Below, one piece after another: positions 26,909 to 35,926 of a stretch of DNA of 64,000 nucleotides. The stretch covers positions 372,001 to 436,000 of the forward strand of contig NC_016112.1 of the NCBI RefSeq assembly GCF_000968535.2, in the 5' to 3' direction. A program made the translations under genes and the position numbers. The notes below the pieces were generated by a model that had not been told where the DNA came from, did not search any database, and worked only from the letters and a program-made list of their open reading frames with translations. Origin of the DNA: Methylotuvimicrobium alcaliphilum 20Z (GTDB taxonomy: Bacteria > Pseudomonadota > Gammaproteobacteria > Methylococcales > Methylomonadaceae). Positions within the stretch are counted from its first letter, which is position 1; the number at the start of each line of letters is the position of its first letter.

Positions 26909-27529
26909 ATGACAACCGGCAATCTCTATATCATTTCCGCACCTTCAGGGGCTGGTAAAACCAGTTTGGTTAAACAGTTAACGGAGGAGCTCGACAAACT
27001 GACTGTTTCGATTTCCCATACGACGAGGCAACAACGTCCCGGAGAAGTCGACGGGCAGGATTATTTTTTTGTTTCGGTCGACGAGTTTAAGACAATGCTT
27101 TCCGAGCAGGCATTTCTTGAACATGCTCAGGTGTTCGATAACTATTATGGAACCGCTCGGCGGACCGTTGAGGAAAGTCTTAATCAAGGGATCGATGTGA
27201 TACTCGAAATCGATTGGCAAGGGGCGCAACAAATTAAAAAAATACTGCCGGATTGTATTGCTATTTTTATTTTACCTCCTTCGGTTAGCGTACTGGAGCA
27301 GCGCTTGCGTAATCGAGGACAGGATAGCGAGGAAACAATTGCTCGGCGCATGCGCGATGCGGTGACGGAAATGAGCCATTACGGCGAATACGATTATTTG
27401 ATTGTCAATGATGTATTCGAACGCGCACTGAATTCGTTAATAAGTATCGTCGTTTCGCATCGTTTTCATATCGATAAACAAAGGGAAGCATTGCAGAGTC
27501 TGTTACAGGAGCTATTGAGCCGGGAGTAA
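26909..27529 (+). CDS. gmk: Guanylate kinase
   Basis: 206 residues. P-loop SAPSGAGKTS (about 10-19), then TVSISHTTRQQRPGEVDGQDYFFV (GMP-binding region, about 32-55), YYGTARRTVEE and ILEIDWQGAQQ, and the lid RNRGQDSEETIARRM. It phosphorylates GMP to GDP. The rpoZ and spoT genes that usually follow gmk in gammaproteobacteria are absent; repeat C1 and a kinase follow instead. Confidence 0.96.
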   Translation: MTTGNLYIISAPSGAGKTSLVKQLTEELDKLTVSISHTTRQQRPGEVDGQDYFFVSVDEFKTMLSEQAFLEHAQVFDNYYGTARRTVEESLNQGIDVILEIDWQGAQQIKKILPDCIAIFILPPSVSVLEQRLRNRGQDSEETIARRMRDAVTEMSHYGEYDYLIVNDVFERALNSLISIVVSHRFHIDKQREALQSLLQELLSRE

Positions 27530-27723
27530 AAAATAAACGGTTCAAATGGCATTTCTGCGACTTCCAGTGTTTTGCGGCGCCTATCGCCTTTTCTTCGGTC
27601 TGCAAATGTAATATCGGAATGGTTTTTTCTGATCCGAGGATCGTTTTGCCAGCAGCGGTGAAAATATTCGCGCACGATAATCATTTTGCCGTTAATCGGT
27701 TGTTTGTTGTGCTTTTTTATCAC
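27466..27723 (-). CDS. Small hypothetical protein with basic DRRKGDRR motif (doubtful)
   Basis: An 85-codon minus-strand frame with a GTG start preceded by GGAG at about 6 bp. The middle (FADRRKGDRRRK) resembles short basic motifs of uncharacterised proteins. The last 21 codons overlap the 3' end of gmk antisense and look non-native. It could be a small gene or chance; nothing else explains 27530-27790. Confidence 0.3.
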   Translation of the reverse strand: MIKKHNKQPINGKMIIVREYFHRCWQNDPRIRKNHSDITFADRRKGDRRRKTLEVAEMPFEPFIFYSRLNSSCNRLCNASLCLSI

Positions 27724-27793
27724 TCTTGCTCCGGCCGAATCGGGTTCGTTTCCTTTGTTTTGCTCTTTCAGAGCGTCGAATATTTATTTTTTA

Positions 27794-28022
27794 GGATTTC
27801 GAGATAAAAAACGCCCTGGAACTATGCGCTTTGTTGAGGGTTCGGTAACTCGCTTGACAGGACGCTGTGAATACGTCCTTGTAGGCTTGACGGCGGCGAC
27901 TGATTGCCAAGGATGGCATGAATGCAGATTTTGCAGGAGCAAAAATCTGCCCTGCCGCCGACACCTGCCAATCGAGCAACCGAACCCTCCATAAAATAGG
28001 GAAGTTATTTACAACCAAATCC
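27794..28022. repeat. Family C palindromic repeat, copy C1
   Basis: Ends GGATTTCGAGAT and CAACCAAATCC, flanked by TTA on both sides (27791-27793 and 28023-28025). Inner arms GGGTTCGGTAACTCGCTTGAC and GATTGGCAGGT-type partner (CAATCGAGCAACCGAACCCT) face each other. A smaller hairpin GCAGATTTTGC-AGGA-GCAAAAATCTGC sits in the core. It ends 18 bp before the kinase start at 28040. Confidence 0.75.
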
Positions 28023-28039
28023 TTACAGAGTAAAGACTC

Positions 28040-29110
28040 ATGCATGAGATAGCGTCTCGGTTTACGCAATCGGTTATCACCCAAATTAGCGATTTGGGTA
28101 ACGGTCTAATCAACGATACTTTTTTAATCGATACGGTATCCGGGCGTTTTGTTTTGCAACGGATCAATCGCCGGGTTTTTGCCGAGCCTAAGTTGATCAT
28201 GGCCAACTTGAGCGAACTGAATGACTATATAACGCAAGAAGCTGAATCCGACCTTAAGCTGCGTATTCCTGCCATCGTCAAAACAATTTCCGGAGAATCT
28301 TATTATCAAGATGAACGAGGCGAGATCTGGCGAGCGCTGCAATATCTCGAAAATACAATTAGTTTCGAAACGGTCGACGATATCAAGCAAGCCGAGCAAG
28401 CAGGATTTGCGTTAGGCTATTTTCATCGTTTAGCCGGTGGATTGAGTGTCGAACGTTTGCACGATACCTTGCCCGGTTTTCATATCGCGCCGGATTATTT
28501 ACGGCAATATCGACAAGTTCGTCAGAAGGCGGCAATTCAAGATTCATCAGAGGTTCGGTATTGCGCTGATTTTATCGATCGACTACAAGCGTTGCCGGAA
28601 GTGTTGGAAGATGCAAAACAAAGGGGAATATTGGCCGTGCGCGTGATTCATGGCGACCCTAAGTTGAATAATTTTTTGTTCGACCGCAATACGCATCGGG
28701 TTGTCAGTCTAATCGATTTGGATACCGTCAAGCCCGGCCTGGTTCATTACGACATCGGCGATTGCATCCGCTCGTTATGTCATATCGAAAGCTCCGACGA
28801 ATTCGATACGGCGATTTGCGAAGCGGTGTTAACGCATTACTTGGCCGAAACGCATGCGTTTTTTACCGAACACGACTATCGCTATCTTTATCCGGCGATA
28901 CGGCTGATTCCATTCGAATTGGGTTTGCGGTTTTTTACCGACTATTTGTCTGGCGATGTTTATTTTAAAGTTTCCGAGCCGAAACAAAATCTATGGCGGG
29001 CTGTAGCTCAATTCAGATTTTGCGAGAGCATTGAACGGCGGAAGACATCTATCGAACAAATCATAGAAAAACTAGCTCCGACCGCTTTGAAATTTCAAGT
29101 GCGAAAATGA
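28040..29110 (+). CDS. APH-family phosphotransferase (NahK-like sugar kinase)
   Basis: 356 residues with the aminoglycoside phosphotransferase / protein-kinase-like fold. LGNGLINDTFLID near the N-terminus forms the nucleotide loop; VIHGDPKLNNFLFD (about 198-211) is the catalytic loop with HGDxxxxN; SLIDLDTVKPGLVHYDIGD (about 220-240) is the metal-binding DxD segment. This spacing is like N-acetylhexosamine 1-kinase (NahK) rather than antibiotic kinases. The substrate is not certain. The last codons (LKFQVRK) coincide with a family A repeat end; see findings. Confidence 0.8.
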   Translation: MHEIASRFTQSVITQISDLGNGLINDTFLIDTVSGRFVLQRINRRVFAEPKLIMANLSELNDYITQEAESDLKLRIPAIVKTISGESYYQDERGEIWRALQYLENTISFETVDDIKQAEQAGFALGYFHRLAGGLSVERLHDTLPGFHIAPDYLRQYRQVRQKAAIQDSSEVRYCADFIDRLQALPEVLEDAKQRGILAVRVIHGDPKLNNFLFDRNTHRVVSLIDLDTVKPGLVHYDIGDCIRSLCHIESSDEFDTAICEAVLTHYLAETHAFFTEHDYRYLYPAIRLIPFELGLRFFTDYLSGDVYFKVSEPKQNLWRAVAQFRFCESIERRKTSIEQIIEKLAPTALKFQVRK

Positions 29111-29156
29111 TATTTATGAAATAATTCGCGGCTTTAAATCATCTTACCGAAGTAGC

Positions 29157-30758
29157 ATGCTGCGACTGACCGAACTCAAACTGCCGCTCGATCATCAACC
29201 GGACCAACTGAAAACCGCGATTCTCGAAAAATTAGTCATTGAACCTTCCGAGCTACTGAAATTTACGATATTCAAACGCAGTTATGATGCCCGCAAGCGC
29301 GGCGCGATCATGCTGATTTATTCGGTGGATGTCGAAACCACGAAAGAAGCGGAAATTATGCAACGTTTAGCCAAGGATCCGCAGGTTCGTCCGACGCCGG
29401 ATATGGCTTATCGCTTTGTTGCGAAGGCGCCCGAAAGTCTTATCAAACAGCCGGTTGTCATCGGTACCGGGCCTTGCGGCTTGTTTGCCGGTTTGGTTTT
29501 GGCGCAAATGGGATTTCGTCCGATTATTTTGGAGAGAGGCAAAGCGGTGCGTGAACGGACTGTCGATACTTTCGGGTTGTGGCGTAAGCGAGATTTTAAC
29601 CCGGAGTCGAATGTGCAGTTCGGTGAAGGCGGTGCCGGTACATTTTCGGACGGTAAGCTCTATAGCCAAATCAAGGATCCGGGTTATCGCGGTCGTAAAG
29701 TTTTGACCGAGTTCGTCAAGGCCGGTGCGCCGTCTGAAATACTCTATGTCAATAAACCGCATATCGGTACGTTTCGGTTGGTTTCAATGGTTGAATCGAT
29801 GCGCACCGAGATCGAATCCTTGGGCGGTCAAATTCGCTTTCAAAGCCGGGTCGAGGATATTGAAATTGATAATGGACAGGTCAAGGGCGTAGTGCTTGCC
29901 GGAGGTGAGCGTATCGATACCGAGCATGTCGTGTTGGCGGTCGGTCACAGTGCGCGGGATACTTTTAGCATGCTGTATCGACGGGGTGTCTATATTGAAG
30001 CCAAGCCGTTTTCGATCGGTTTTCGTATCGAACATCCTCAATCGATGATCGATCAATGCCGGTTCGGGCCGCAGGCTGGACATCCGCTCTTGGGTGCGGC
30101 CGATTACAAGTTAGTGCATCATTGCCGTAACGGTCGCGCAGTGTATAGTTTTTGTATGTGCCCGGGCGGCACGGTGGTCGCGGCGACTTCGGAACCCGGT
30201 CATGTCGTGACCAACGGCATGAGCCAATATTCGCGCAACGAACGTAATGCCAATAGCGCGATCGTCGTCGATGTTGATCCGGCCGATTTTCCCGGGGGGC
30301 CTTTGGCCGGGATTGAGTTTCAACGACGATGGGAGCGAAAAGCTTTTGAATTAGGCGGCGGTAATTACGATGCACCGGGGCAATTAGTCGGCGATTTTTT
30401 GGTGGGTCGGCCTTCCACCCGTTTAGGTTCGGTATTGCCGTCCTATACGCCGGGGTTGCATTTATGCGATTTAGCCTTGGCGTTGCCGGATTTTGCGATC
30501 GAGGCGATCAGAGAAGCATTGCCGGCATTCGACAAACAAATCAAAGGTTTTGCAATGCATGATGCGGTATTGACCGGTGTCGAAACAAGAACGTCTTCGC
30601 CGATCCGTATCAAGCGTGATGTCGACTTCCAAAGCCTAAATACCAAAGGCTTGTTTCCTGCCGGAGAAGGTGCCGGCTATGCCGGCGGCATTCTTTCCGC
30701 GGCTGTCGACGGTATCAAGGTGGCGGAAGCGGTCGCTTTGGCAATGGTTAATCCTTAA
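29157..30758 (+). CDS. FAD-dependent dehydrogenase of the COG2509 type
   Basis: 533 residues. An N-terminal ~90-residue domain (MLRLTELKLPLDHQ…) precedes the FAD-binding VIGTGPCGLFAGLVLAQMG (about 101-119). Then come NVQFGEGGAGTFSDGKLYS (about 146-164), typical of this family, and a C-terminal FAD closing motif LFPAGEGAGYAGGILSAAVDG. The family is widespread and uncharacterised, related to geranylgeranyl reductase-like flavoproteins. It follows the kinase gene by 46 bp. The 3' end overlaps msrQ by 11 bp (convergent). Confidence 0.85.
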   Translation: MLRLTELKLPLDHQPDQLKTAILEKLVIEPSELLKFTIFKRSYDARKRGAIMLIYSVDVETTKEAEIMQRLAKDPQVRPTPDMAYRFVAKAPESLIKQPVVIGTGPCGLFAGLVLAQMGFRPIILERGKAVRERTVDTFGLWRKRDFNPESNVQFGEGGAGTFSDGKLYSQIKDPGYRGRKVLTEFVKAGAPSEILYVNKPHIGTFRLVSMVESMRTEIESLGGQIRFQSRVEDIEIDNGQVKGVVLAGGERIDTEHVVLAVGHSARDTFSMLYRRGVYIEAKPFSIGFRIEHPQSMIDQCRFGPQAGHPLLGAADYKLVHHCRNGRAVYSFCMCPGGTVVAATSEPGHVVTNGMSQYSRNERNANSAIVVDVDPADFPGGPLAGIEFQRRWERKAFELGGGNYDAPGQLVGDFLVGRPSTRLGSVLPSYTPGLHLCDLALALPDFAIEAIREALPAFDKQIKGFAMHDAVLTGVETRTSSPIRIKRDVDFQSLNTKGLFPAGEGAGYAGGILSAAVDGIKVAEAVALAMVNP

Positions 30759-31368
30759 CGGCTTCTGTTTTGCTGGCGGTAGTTTTTTTGTTGTTCCTGA
30801 CGATGCCTCGGATGACAAACAATGCTAATAGAATGAAACCGTAAAACAAAGGTCGGGTAAGGTCGGCTTTTACGGTCAAGGCGAAATGCAAAATAGCGAG
30901 TAAGCCGATTACATAGACAGCGCTGTGCAGTTTTTTCCAGTTTTTCCCGAGCTTTCTCATCATGTTATTGGTTGATGTAACAGCCAACGGGACGAGCAGT
31001 AGATAAGCCAATAAACCCACCATTACAATGGGGCTGTTGTAGAGGTCTTCAATAATGAGAGCAAAGCTGAACGAATGTTCGAAACCGATAAAGATGAGAA
31101 AATGCACCGAGCAATAGAAAAAAGTGAACAAAGCGACGACGCGCCTGTATTTTTGCAGGCCGGGTCGTTTGAAAATCATCTTAGCCGGCGTAAACGCCAG
31201 CGTAATCAGCAGAAACCTTAACGACCAGATGCCGCTTTCTTTCGCCAGCGCTTCGACCGGGTTAGGCCCGAGCGAGTCGGTCAAGGCATTCCATAGCATC
31301 AGCAGAAAAGGAAGCAGAGCGATTATAAAAATGACGCATTTTATTTCGAAGGTCGATAACTTGTTCAT
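30748..31368 (-). CDS. msrQ: MsrQ heme-binding membrane subunit
   Basis: 206 residues with six hydrophobic helices of the ferric-reductase-like fold; LRFLLITLAFTPAK, KYRRVVALFTFFYCSVHFLIFIG and WKKLHSAVYVIGLLAILHF are typical of MsrQ/YedZ, with the heme-ligand His in CSVHF and LHF. MsrQ passes electrons from the quinone pool to MsrP, a periplasmic methionine sulfoxide reductase. msrP is not adjacent, which is unusual because the two normally form an operon. Confidence 0.88.
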   Translation of the reverse strand: MNKLSTFEIKCVIFIIALLPFLLMLWNALTDSLGPNPVEALAKESGIWSLRFLLITLAFTPAKMIFKRPGLQKYRRVVALFTFFYCSVHFLIFIGFEHSFSFALIIEDLYNSPIVMVGLLAYLLLVPLAVTSTNNMMRKLGKNWKKLHSAVYVIGLLAILHFALTVKADLTRPLFYGFILLALFVIRGIVRNNKKTTASKTEAVKD

Positions 31369-31511
31369 CCGACCGCCGATTTCGGATATCCGTGATTATT
31401 CATGGGGGCAATCACCGGTTGGTTTTTGTTTTATTTTTAAGCCAATCTTAACCGTGGCTTAAAAATTAACTTACCACTTTATCGAGATAAGACAACAGCT
31501 ATCCCGCTCAT

Positions 31512-32687
31512 TTAACCGATATAGCTATCCACGCCGGAAAGCAATAGGTCGTATTGCATCTCGGTCGTTTCCTTGATCAAGTAAGCCGGCACGCCTTTGA
31601 CGATGTTGCCGGGGTTACCGACCCAGCCGACCGCATCCGAAGGGCCAAGACTTAAGACATAGCCGATATCGCGGTGCATATAAGGCAAACAAAAACGGGT
31701 CAATCCGGCTTCCAGCAGAATGTTTTTAGCGGCGGCGCGGCCTTTGCGTAAAGCCGATTGAGCCGTCATCGAGTTCGACCCCATCATGTCGTAATGCGAA
31801 CAATCGCCGGCGGTAAAAATCCGCGTCAATGTTTGCTTGCCTAAGCGAAGTTGTCCAGAACTGTTAGCATGCCATAGCGTTTGCGGTTTTTTTCCGGTGA
31901 GCCGCAAGGTTAGCTGCGAATCCGAAATATCACGACGTTCGCCCTGTTCATGCACCAGACACGCCATTTGTTCGGCGCTACTTTCAAATCGCCACTCCGG
32001 CATGAACGCGATACGCTTTTCAATCATACGTTGTTCGACATAATCGCCGAATGCATGCGGAAATCGGTCCAGCAATTTTGCATGTGCATCGTACACATTC
32101 AGCCGAAAATCGGCATGCATCGCTTTTAAGACATGGTCTATTTCAAAAGCGAACTGGATGCCGGTCGGGCCGCCTCCAATAAGGTTGATCGTTTTTTCCG
32201 GTCCGCCATTGCTAACAAAGCGTTCAAGAATTTCGGCCCCTGAATTCAGTGTCAATGCGGTCAAATTATAAAAATTGGGCAGGTTCAACTCGGTATCGGA
32301 TGAGGCTCCGGTTGCGATCAATAAAAAATCGAAAGACAGTTGGTTATCGCCGAGATCAATTGTCCGTTCAGCTTGCCAGTCTTGCACCCGGCCTTCATCG
32401 ATATCGACGGCGTATTGCCTATGGTCGAATTGAAAACGTTCGGCCAATGTCTTATAGGAAATGCGAATGCTTTCCAGAGGTCTATGTATGGTTTCGTGTA
32501 GTCTCGTGATGATCAAGTGCCAAGGTTTCGGGTCGATCAACGTGATGCGTGCATCGGGGGACGCTTTTCTCAGCGTTATCAAGGCCGACAATCCTGCATA
32601 GCCACCGCCGACGATGACGACATGTAACGGTTGGCCGCCTTGGGTTTCGGAGCTATCAATGGTGTCGTGCGTGGATGTCGTATTCAT
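31512..32687 (-). CDS. NDH-2-like FAD/NAD(P) oxidoreductase
   Basis: 391 residues with VVIVGGGYAGLSALITLRK (FAD-binding, about 23-41), LLIATGASSD, a second dinucleotide site NLIGGGPTGIQFAFEI (about 160-175), and the C-terminal IFTAGDCSHYD. This is the layout of type II NADH dehydrogenases and related reductases. No clear C-terminal membrane helix is seen, so quinone reduction is not certain. It is divergent from the photolyase gene, with a 117-bp gap. Confidence 0.8.
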   Translation of the reverse strand: MNTTSTHDTIDSSETQGGQPLHVVIVGGGYAGLSALITLRKASPDARITLIDPKPWHLIITRLHETIHRPLESIRISYKTLAERFQFDHRQYAVDIDEGRVQDWQAERTIDLGDNQLSFDFLLIATGASSDTELNLPNFYNLTALTLNSGAEILERFVSNGGPEKTINLIGGGPTGIQFAFEIDHVLKAMHADFRLNVYDAHAKLLDRFPHAFGDYVEQRMIEKRIAFMPEWRFESSAEQMACLVHEQGERRDISDSQLTLRLTGKKPQTLWHANSSGQLRLGKQTLTRIFTAGDCSHYDMMGSNSMTAQSALRKGRAAAKNILLEAGLTRFCLPYMHRDIGYVLSLGPSDAVGWVGNPGNIVKGVPAYLIKETTEMQYDLLLSGVDSYIG

Positions 32688-32804
32688 GGTTTCGCTGGCT
32701 TAAGAGGTTCGGGTTACTGAGTTCGAAGTATATATTATCGTCCGAGACTGGCATTCGAAAAATTTAAGGATAGACTGATAAGTAGAAAATGATATTGCCA
32801 ACTG

Positions 32805-34166
32805 ATGACCTGCTATAAAAAATCACTTTATATCGTTCGCCGCGACATGCGTATCGATGACAACACGGCTCTCAATGAAGCATTGCGCTTGTCGGAACAA
32901 GTGCAGGCTTGTTTTATCTTCGATCCGTATCAGATTGATGAGCATCCTTACCAAAGTAGGCCGGCGCTGCAATTCATGCTACAAAGCCTGGACGATTTAC
33001 GGGAGCAGTTTAGAGAGCGCGGCGCATGTTTGACTATTGTGCGAGGCGAACCCGAGAAAATAGTAAAAGATTGGGTGCTTGCTTGCGGTATCGAGGCCGT
33101 ATTTGTCAACCGTGACTACACGCCGTTCAGTCGGCATCGCGATTATCGCTTGCAGCAAGTTTGTATCGAGCTCGACATCGCATGGCATTCATGCGCGGAT
33201 GTGCTATTGAACGAGCCGGAACAGGCCCTCAAAAGCGATGGCTCGGTTTATAAAGTGTTTACCGCTTTCTACAATAATGCGCGAAGGATTCCTGTCGGCT
33301 TGCCGCAAACTTTGGCGGAAGGCCGTTTTTGCGTGCCGCCGGAATGCCCGTTGTACGACTACGAACCACTCAAAACGAATGCCGGTCCGAACTTGCGGGG
33401 CGGGCGTCGACAGGCGTTGGCAATTTTCGATGCCCTGGAAAACCTTAAAGAGTATCAAAACCGGCGGGATTACCCGGCTTTGGCCTCGACCAGCCTGTTA
33501 TCGGCGCATTTGAAATTCGGTACCGTTTCGATACGCGAAGCTTTCTATGTCGTACAATGCGTGCTGGGTGACGGCCATCCCTTGCTGCGTCAATTTTACT
33601 GGCGCGATTTTTTTACGCATATCGCCTACCATTTTCCCGAGGTATTCGGGCATGCATTCGTGCGCAAATATGACGCATTGCCGTGGCGAAATGATCAGGC
33701 ACAGTTTTATGCCTGGGCCGAGGGAAGAACCGGTTTTCCGATCGTCGATGCCGGGATGCGCGAATTGAATCGAACCGGTTATATGCATAACCGGGTGCGG
33801 ATGATTACCGCGTCTTTTTTAGTCAAGGATTTACATATTAGTTGGCGCTGGGGCGAACGTTATTTCGCGCAGCACTTGGTCGATTACGATCCCTGTGTGA
33901 ATAACGGTAACTGGCAGTGGGCCGCGTCGACCGGTTGCGACGCCCAGCCTTATTTCAGAATTTTCAATCCTTGGCTGCAACAACAGAAGTTCGATGGGGA
34001 TTGTGAGTATATTTACCGGTGGATACCCGAATTACGCCCGTTCGCGCCGAGTATTATTCACACTTGGGATAAAAAGTTTGCGGCCTGCGATTATCCGAAA
34101 CCGATCGTCGATCACCGGCTCGAAAGCGAAAAAGCCAAGGAAATGTTTCGCATGTGCACAAACTAA
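32805..34166 (+). CDS. phrB: Deoxyribodipyrimidine photolyase
   Basis: 453 residues. N-terminal antenna domain (YIVRRDMRIDDNTAL…) and C-terminal FAD domain with LLRQFYWRDFFTHIAY, GRTGFPIVDAGMRELNRTGYMHNRVRMITASFLVKDL and WQWAASTGCDAQPYFRIFNP, all hallmarks of class I CPD photolyases. It repairs cyclobutane pyrimidine dimers with blue light. The lipocalin, SRPBCC, DUF1499 and YbgA genes that follow are frequent companions of photolyase in bacteria, though a D repeat separates them. Confidence 0.95.
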   Translation: MTCYKKSLYIVRRDMRIDDNTALNEALRLSEQVQACFIFDPYQIDEHPYQSRPALQFMLQSLDDLREQFRERGACLTIVRGEPEKIVKDWVLACGIEAVFVNRDYTPFSRHRDYRLQQVCIELDIAWHSCADVLLNEPEQALKSDGSVYKVFTAFYNNARRIPVGLPQTLAEGRFCVPPECPLYDYEPLKTNAGPNLRGGRRQALAIFDALENLKEYQNRRDYPALASTSLLSAHLKFGTVSIREAFYVVQCVLGDGHPLLRQFYWRDFFTHIAYHFPEVFGHAFVRKYDALPWRNDQAQFYAWAEGRTGFPIVDAGMRELNRTGYMHNRVRMITASFLVKDLHISWRWGERYFAQHLVDYDPCVNNGNWQWAASTGCDAQPYFRIFNPWLQQQKFDGDCEYIYRWIPELRPFAPSIIHTWDKKFAACDYPKPIVDHRLESEKAKEMFRMCTN

Positions 34167-34184
34167 GAAACCTAGAAAAACATC

Positions 34185-34330
34185 TCGCCATGAAGAATAA
34201 GAGCTTAATTCAATAACTTGTCATTAGGTTGTGTAAAATTTTCGCTCACCCGAAAGGTTAGCTGCAATGTTTAGGTAATCTCTTGAAATACCTCATCAAC
34301 CTCATGTGCTTCATGGTTGAACTGCCGAAT
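34185..34330. repeat. Family D repeat, copy D3
   Basis: Opposite orientation to D1 and D2: starts CTCGCCATGAAGAATAAGAG 18 bp after the photolyase stop and ends with CTTCATGGTTGAACTGCCGA. Ends are inverted (CCATGAAG / CTTCATGG). Very similar to D2 over its whole length. Confidence 0.65.
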
Positions 34331-34479
34331 TTAGGTGAAAGGGTAAACTTTGTGGAGTCGAAACCATAGTAGACGCATCGCAATCTTTTTTAAGCTTGGT
34401 GGCTCCGGAATGCTTGCGAAATGGACGGCAAAACGGTATCTACACTATTCAAATTTCAATGTTCGAACACAGGAAAACC

Positions 34480-35001
34480 ATGAAACGTATCATATTAATC
34501 GGATTGTTATTTTTAACGGGGTGCGTTGATTTGCCGGAAGGTATTACGCCGGTCGGCAATTTCGAAGTCGAGCGCTATCTAGGTAAATGGTATGAGATAG
34601 CTCGACTCGATCACCGTTTCGAAAGAGGTTTGACCCATATTTCCGCAGAATACAGTTTGAGAGACGATGGCGGCCTTAAGGTAGTCAACAAGGGTTACAA
34701 TACCGAATACCAGGAATGGGATAGCGCCGAAGGGAAGGCTTATTTCGTTGGCAGGCCCGATATCGGCCGCTTGAAAGTTTCTTTTTTCGGGCCGTTTTAC
34801 GGCGGTTACAACATCATTGCGTTGGATAAGGAAAACTATAATTATGCGATGATCGCGGGTCCCGATCGCGATTATTTATGGATTTTATCGCGGACGCCGA
34901 CGCTAGCCCCAGAGATTGTCGAGCGATTGGTTGCTGAAGCGAAGGAGTTAGATTTTGCGGTCGATCAGTTGATTTATACCGAACAAACACAAACACCGTG
35001 A
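34480..35001 (+). CDS. blc: Outer membrane lipocalin Blc
   Basis: I take the start at 34480 (MKRIILIGLLFLTGC), with CAGGA upstream and a lipobox LTGC (Cys15); the longer frame from 34396 lacks support. 173 residues, with the lipocalin signature GKWYEIARLDHRFERG (about 38-53) and a C-terminal DYLWILSRTP motif. Bacterial lipocalins bind fatty acids or lysophospholipids and help maintain the envelope under stress. It shares 4 bp with the next gene. Confidence 0.9.
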   Translation: MKRIILIGLLFLTGCVDLPEGITPVGNFEVERYLGKWYEIARLDHRFERGLTHISAEYSLRDDGGLKVVNKGYNTEYQEWDSAEGKAYFVGRPDIGRLKVSFFGPFYGGYNIIALDKENYNYAMIAGPDRDYLWILSRTPTLAPEIVERLVAEAKELDFAVDQLIYTEQTQTP

Positions 35002-35462
35002 AGCTATATCGCCTTTATCGACGCCAATCATTGAGGCTTTCTTTGTCGGAAGCGTGGGATTTTTTTTCGTCGCCCCATCATCTGAATGACATTACGCCGG
35101 AATTTTTCAACGTGAGGATTACGTCCGACGTTCCGGATCGAATTTATGCCGGTTTATTGATCGCTTATCGCATGAAGGCGGTATTCGGCTTTCCGATGAC
35201 ATGGCTTTCGGAAATTAGCCATTGCGATGAACCTAATTATTTTATTTATCAACAGCGAATCGGGCCTTTCAAATTTTGGAGCCATGAAGTGCGTCTGACA
35301 GAACAAGACCAAGGCGTTGTTTTAGAAGATGTCATGTTTTATGCGATGCCTTTGGGTTGGCTAGGCGTTATACTCAATCAATTATTGATTGCCGACAGAC
35401 TCGACCGGATTTTTGCGGTCCGGCGGGACTATATCGAGGCAAAATGGGGGAGTGATGATTAA
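34998..35462 (+). CDS. SRPBCC-superfamily ligand-binding protein
   Basis: 154 residues from a GTG overlapping the blc stop (GTGA). Has the typical SRPBCC opening RLSLSEAWDFFSSPHHLNDITPEFFNVRI and WSHEVRLTEQDQGVVLEDVMFYAMPLGWLG towards the end. This fold binds hydrophobic ligands. It is translationally coupled to blc and to the DUF1499 gene downstream, so these three proteins may act together, perhaps in lipid or pigment handling. Confidence 0.85.
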   Translation: MKLYRLYRRQSLRLSLSEAWDFFSSPHHLNDITPEFFNVRITSDVPDRIYAGLLIAYRMKAVFGFPMTWLSEISHCDEPNYFIYQQRIGPFKFWSHEVRLTEQDQGVVLEDVMFYAMPLGWLGVILNQLLIADRLDRIFAVRRDYIEAKWGSDD

Positions 35463-35898
35463 ACGGGAGATATTGATAATGCTATGTTTTGCGTGGTTCA
35501 TTAAAAATGCTCAGGCAGAAAGCGCGCCTGGCTTGGTAGACGGTCACTTGAAAAATTGCCCGGGTTCGCCTAACTGTGTGAACAGTGAACAGGACGATAT
35601 TGAACCGATAGCCTTCGGCGACCTTTCGGCGGATGAGGCCTGGCAAAAGCTGCAGCAGGCAATTAGCGGTGAAGGGGGCGAGTTGAAAAGTGTTTCCGGC
35701 GACTATCTCTGGGCGATTTTCAAAACGCCGATGCTGCGTTTTACCGATGACGTCGAAGCTAGACTCGATTCCGGTAATCGGCAAATTCATTTGCGTTCCG
35801 CATCGCGTGTCGGTTATTCCGACTTTGGAGTCAACCGTAGGCGTCTGGAATCGATTAAAAACCGTTATCAGCGGTTGTCGAAAACAGCAGATCGATAG
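35455..35898 (+). CDS. DUF1499 family exported protein
   Basis: Start at 35455 (MIKREILIMLCFAWFIKNAQAES), with GGGGGAG upstream and an 8-bp overlap with the previous stop. 147 residues with a signal peptide (about 1-21, ending AQA). DGHLKNCPGSPNCVNSEQDD (about 27-46) is the DUF1499 signature with two Cys. Function unknown; commonly found with photolyase and lipocalin genes. Confidence 0.85.
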   Translation: MIKREILIMLCFAWFIKNAQAESAPGLVDGHLKNCPGSPNCVNSEQDDIEPIAFGDLSADEAWQKLQQAISGEGGELKSVSGDYLWAIFKTPMLRFTDDVEARLDSGNRQIHLRSASRVGYSDFGVNRRRLESIKNRYQRLSKTADR

Positions 35899-35926
35899 CG
35901 CATGGATATAGCGCCATGGAGAGACT

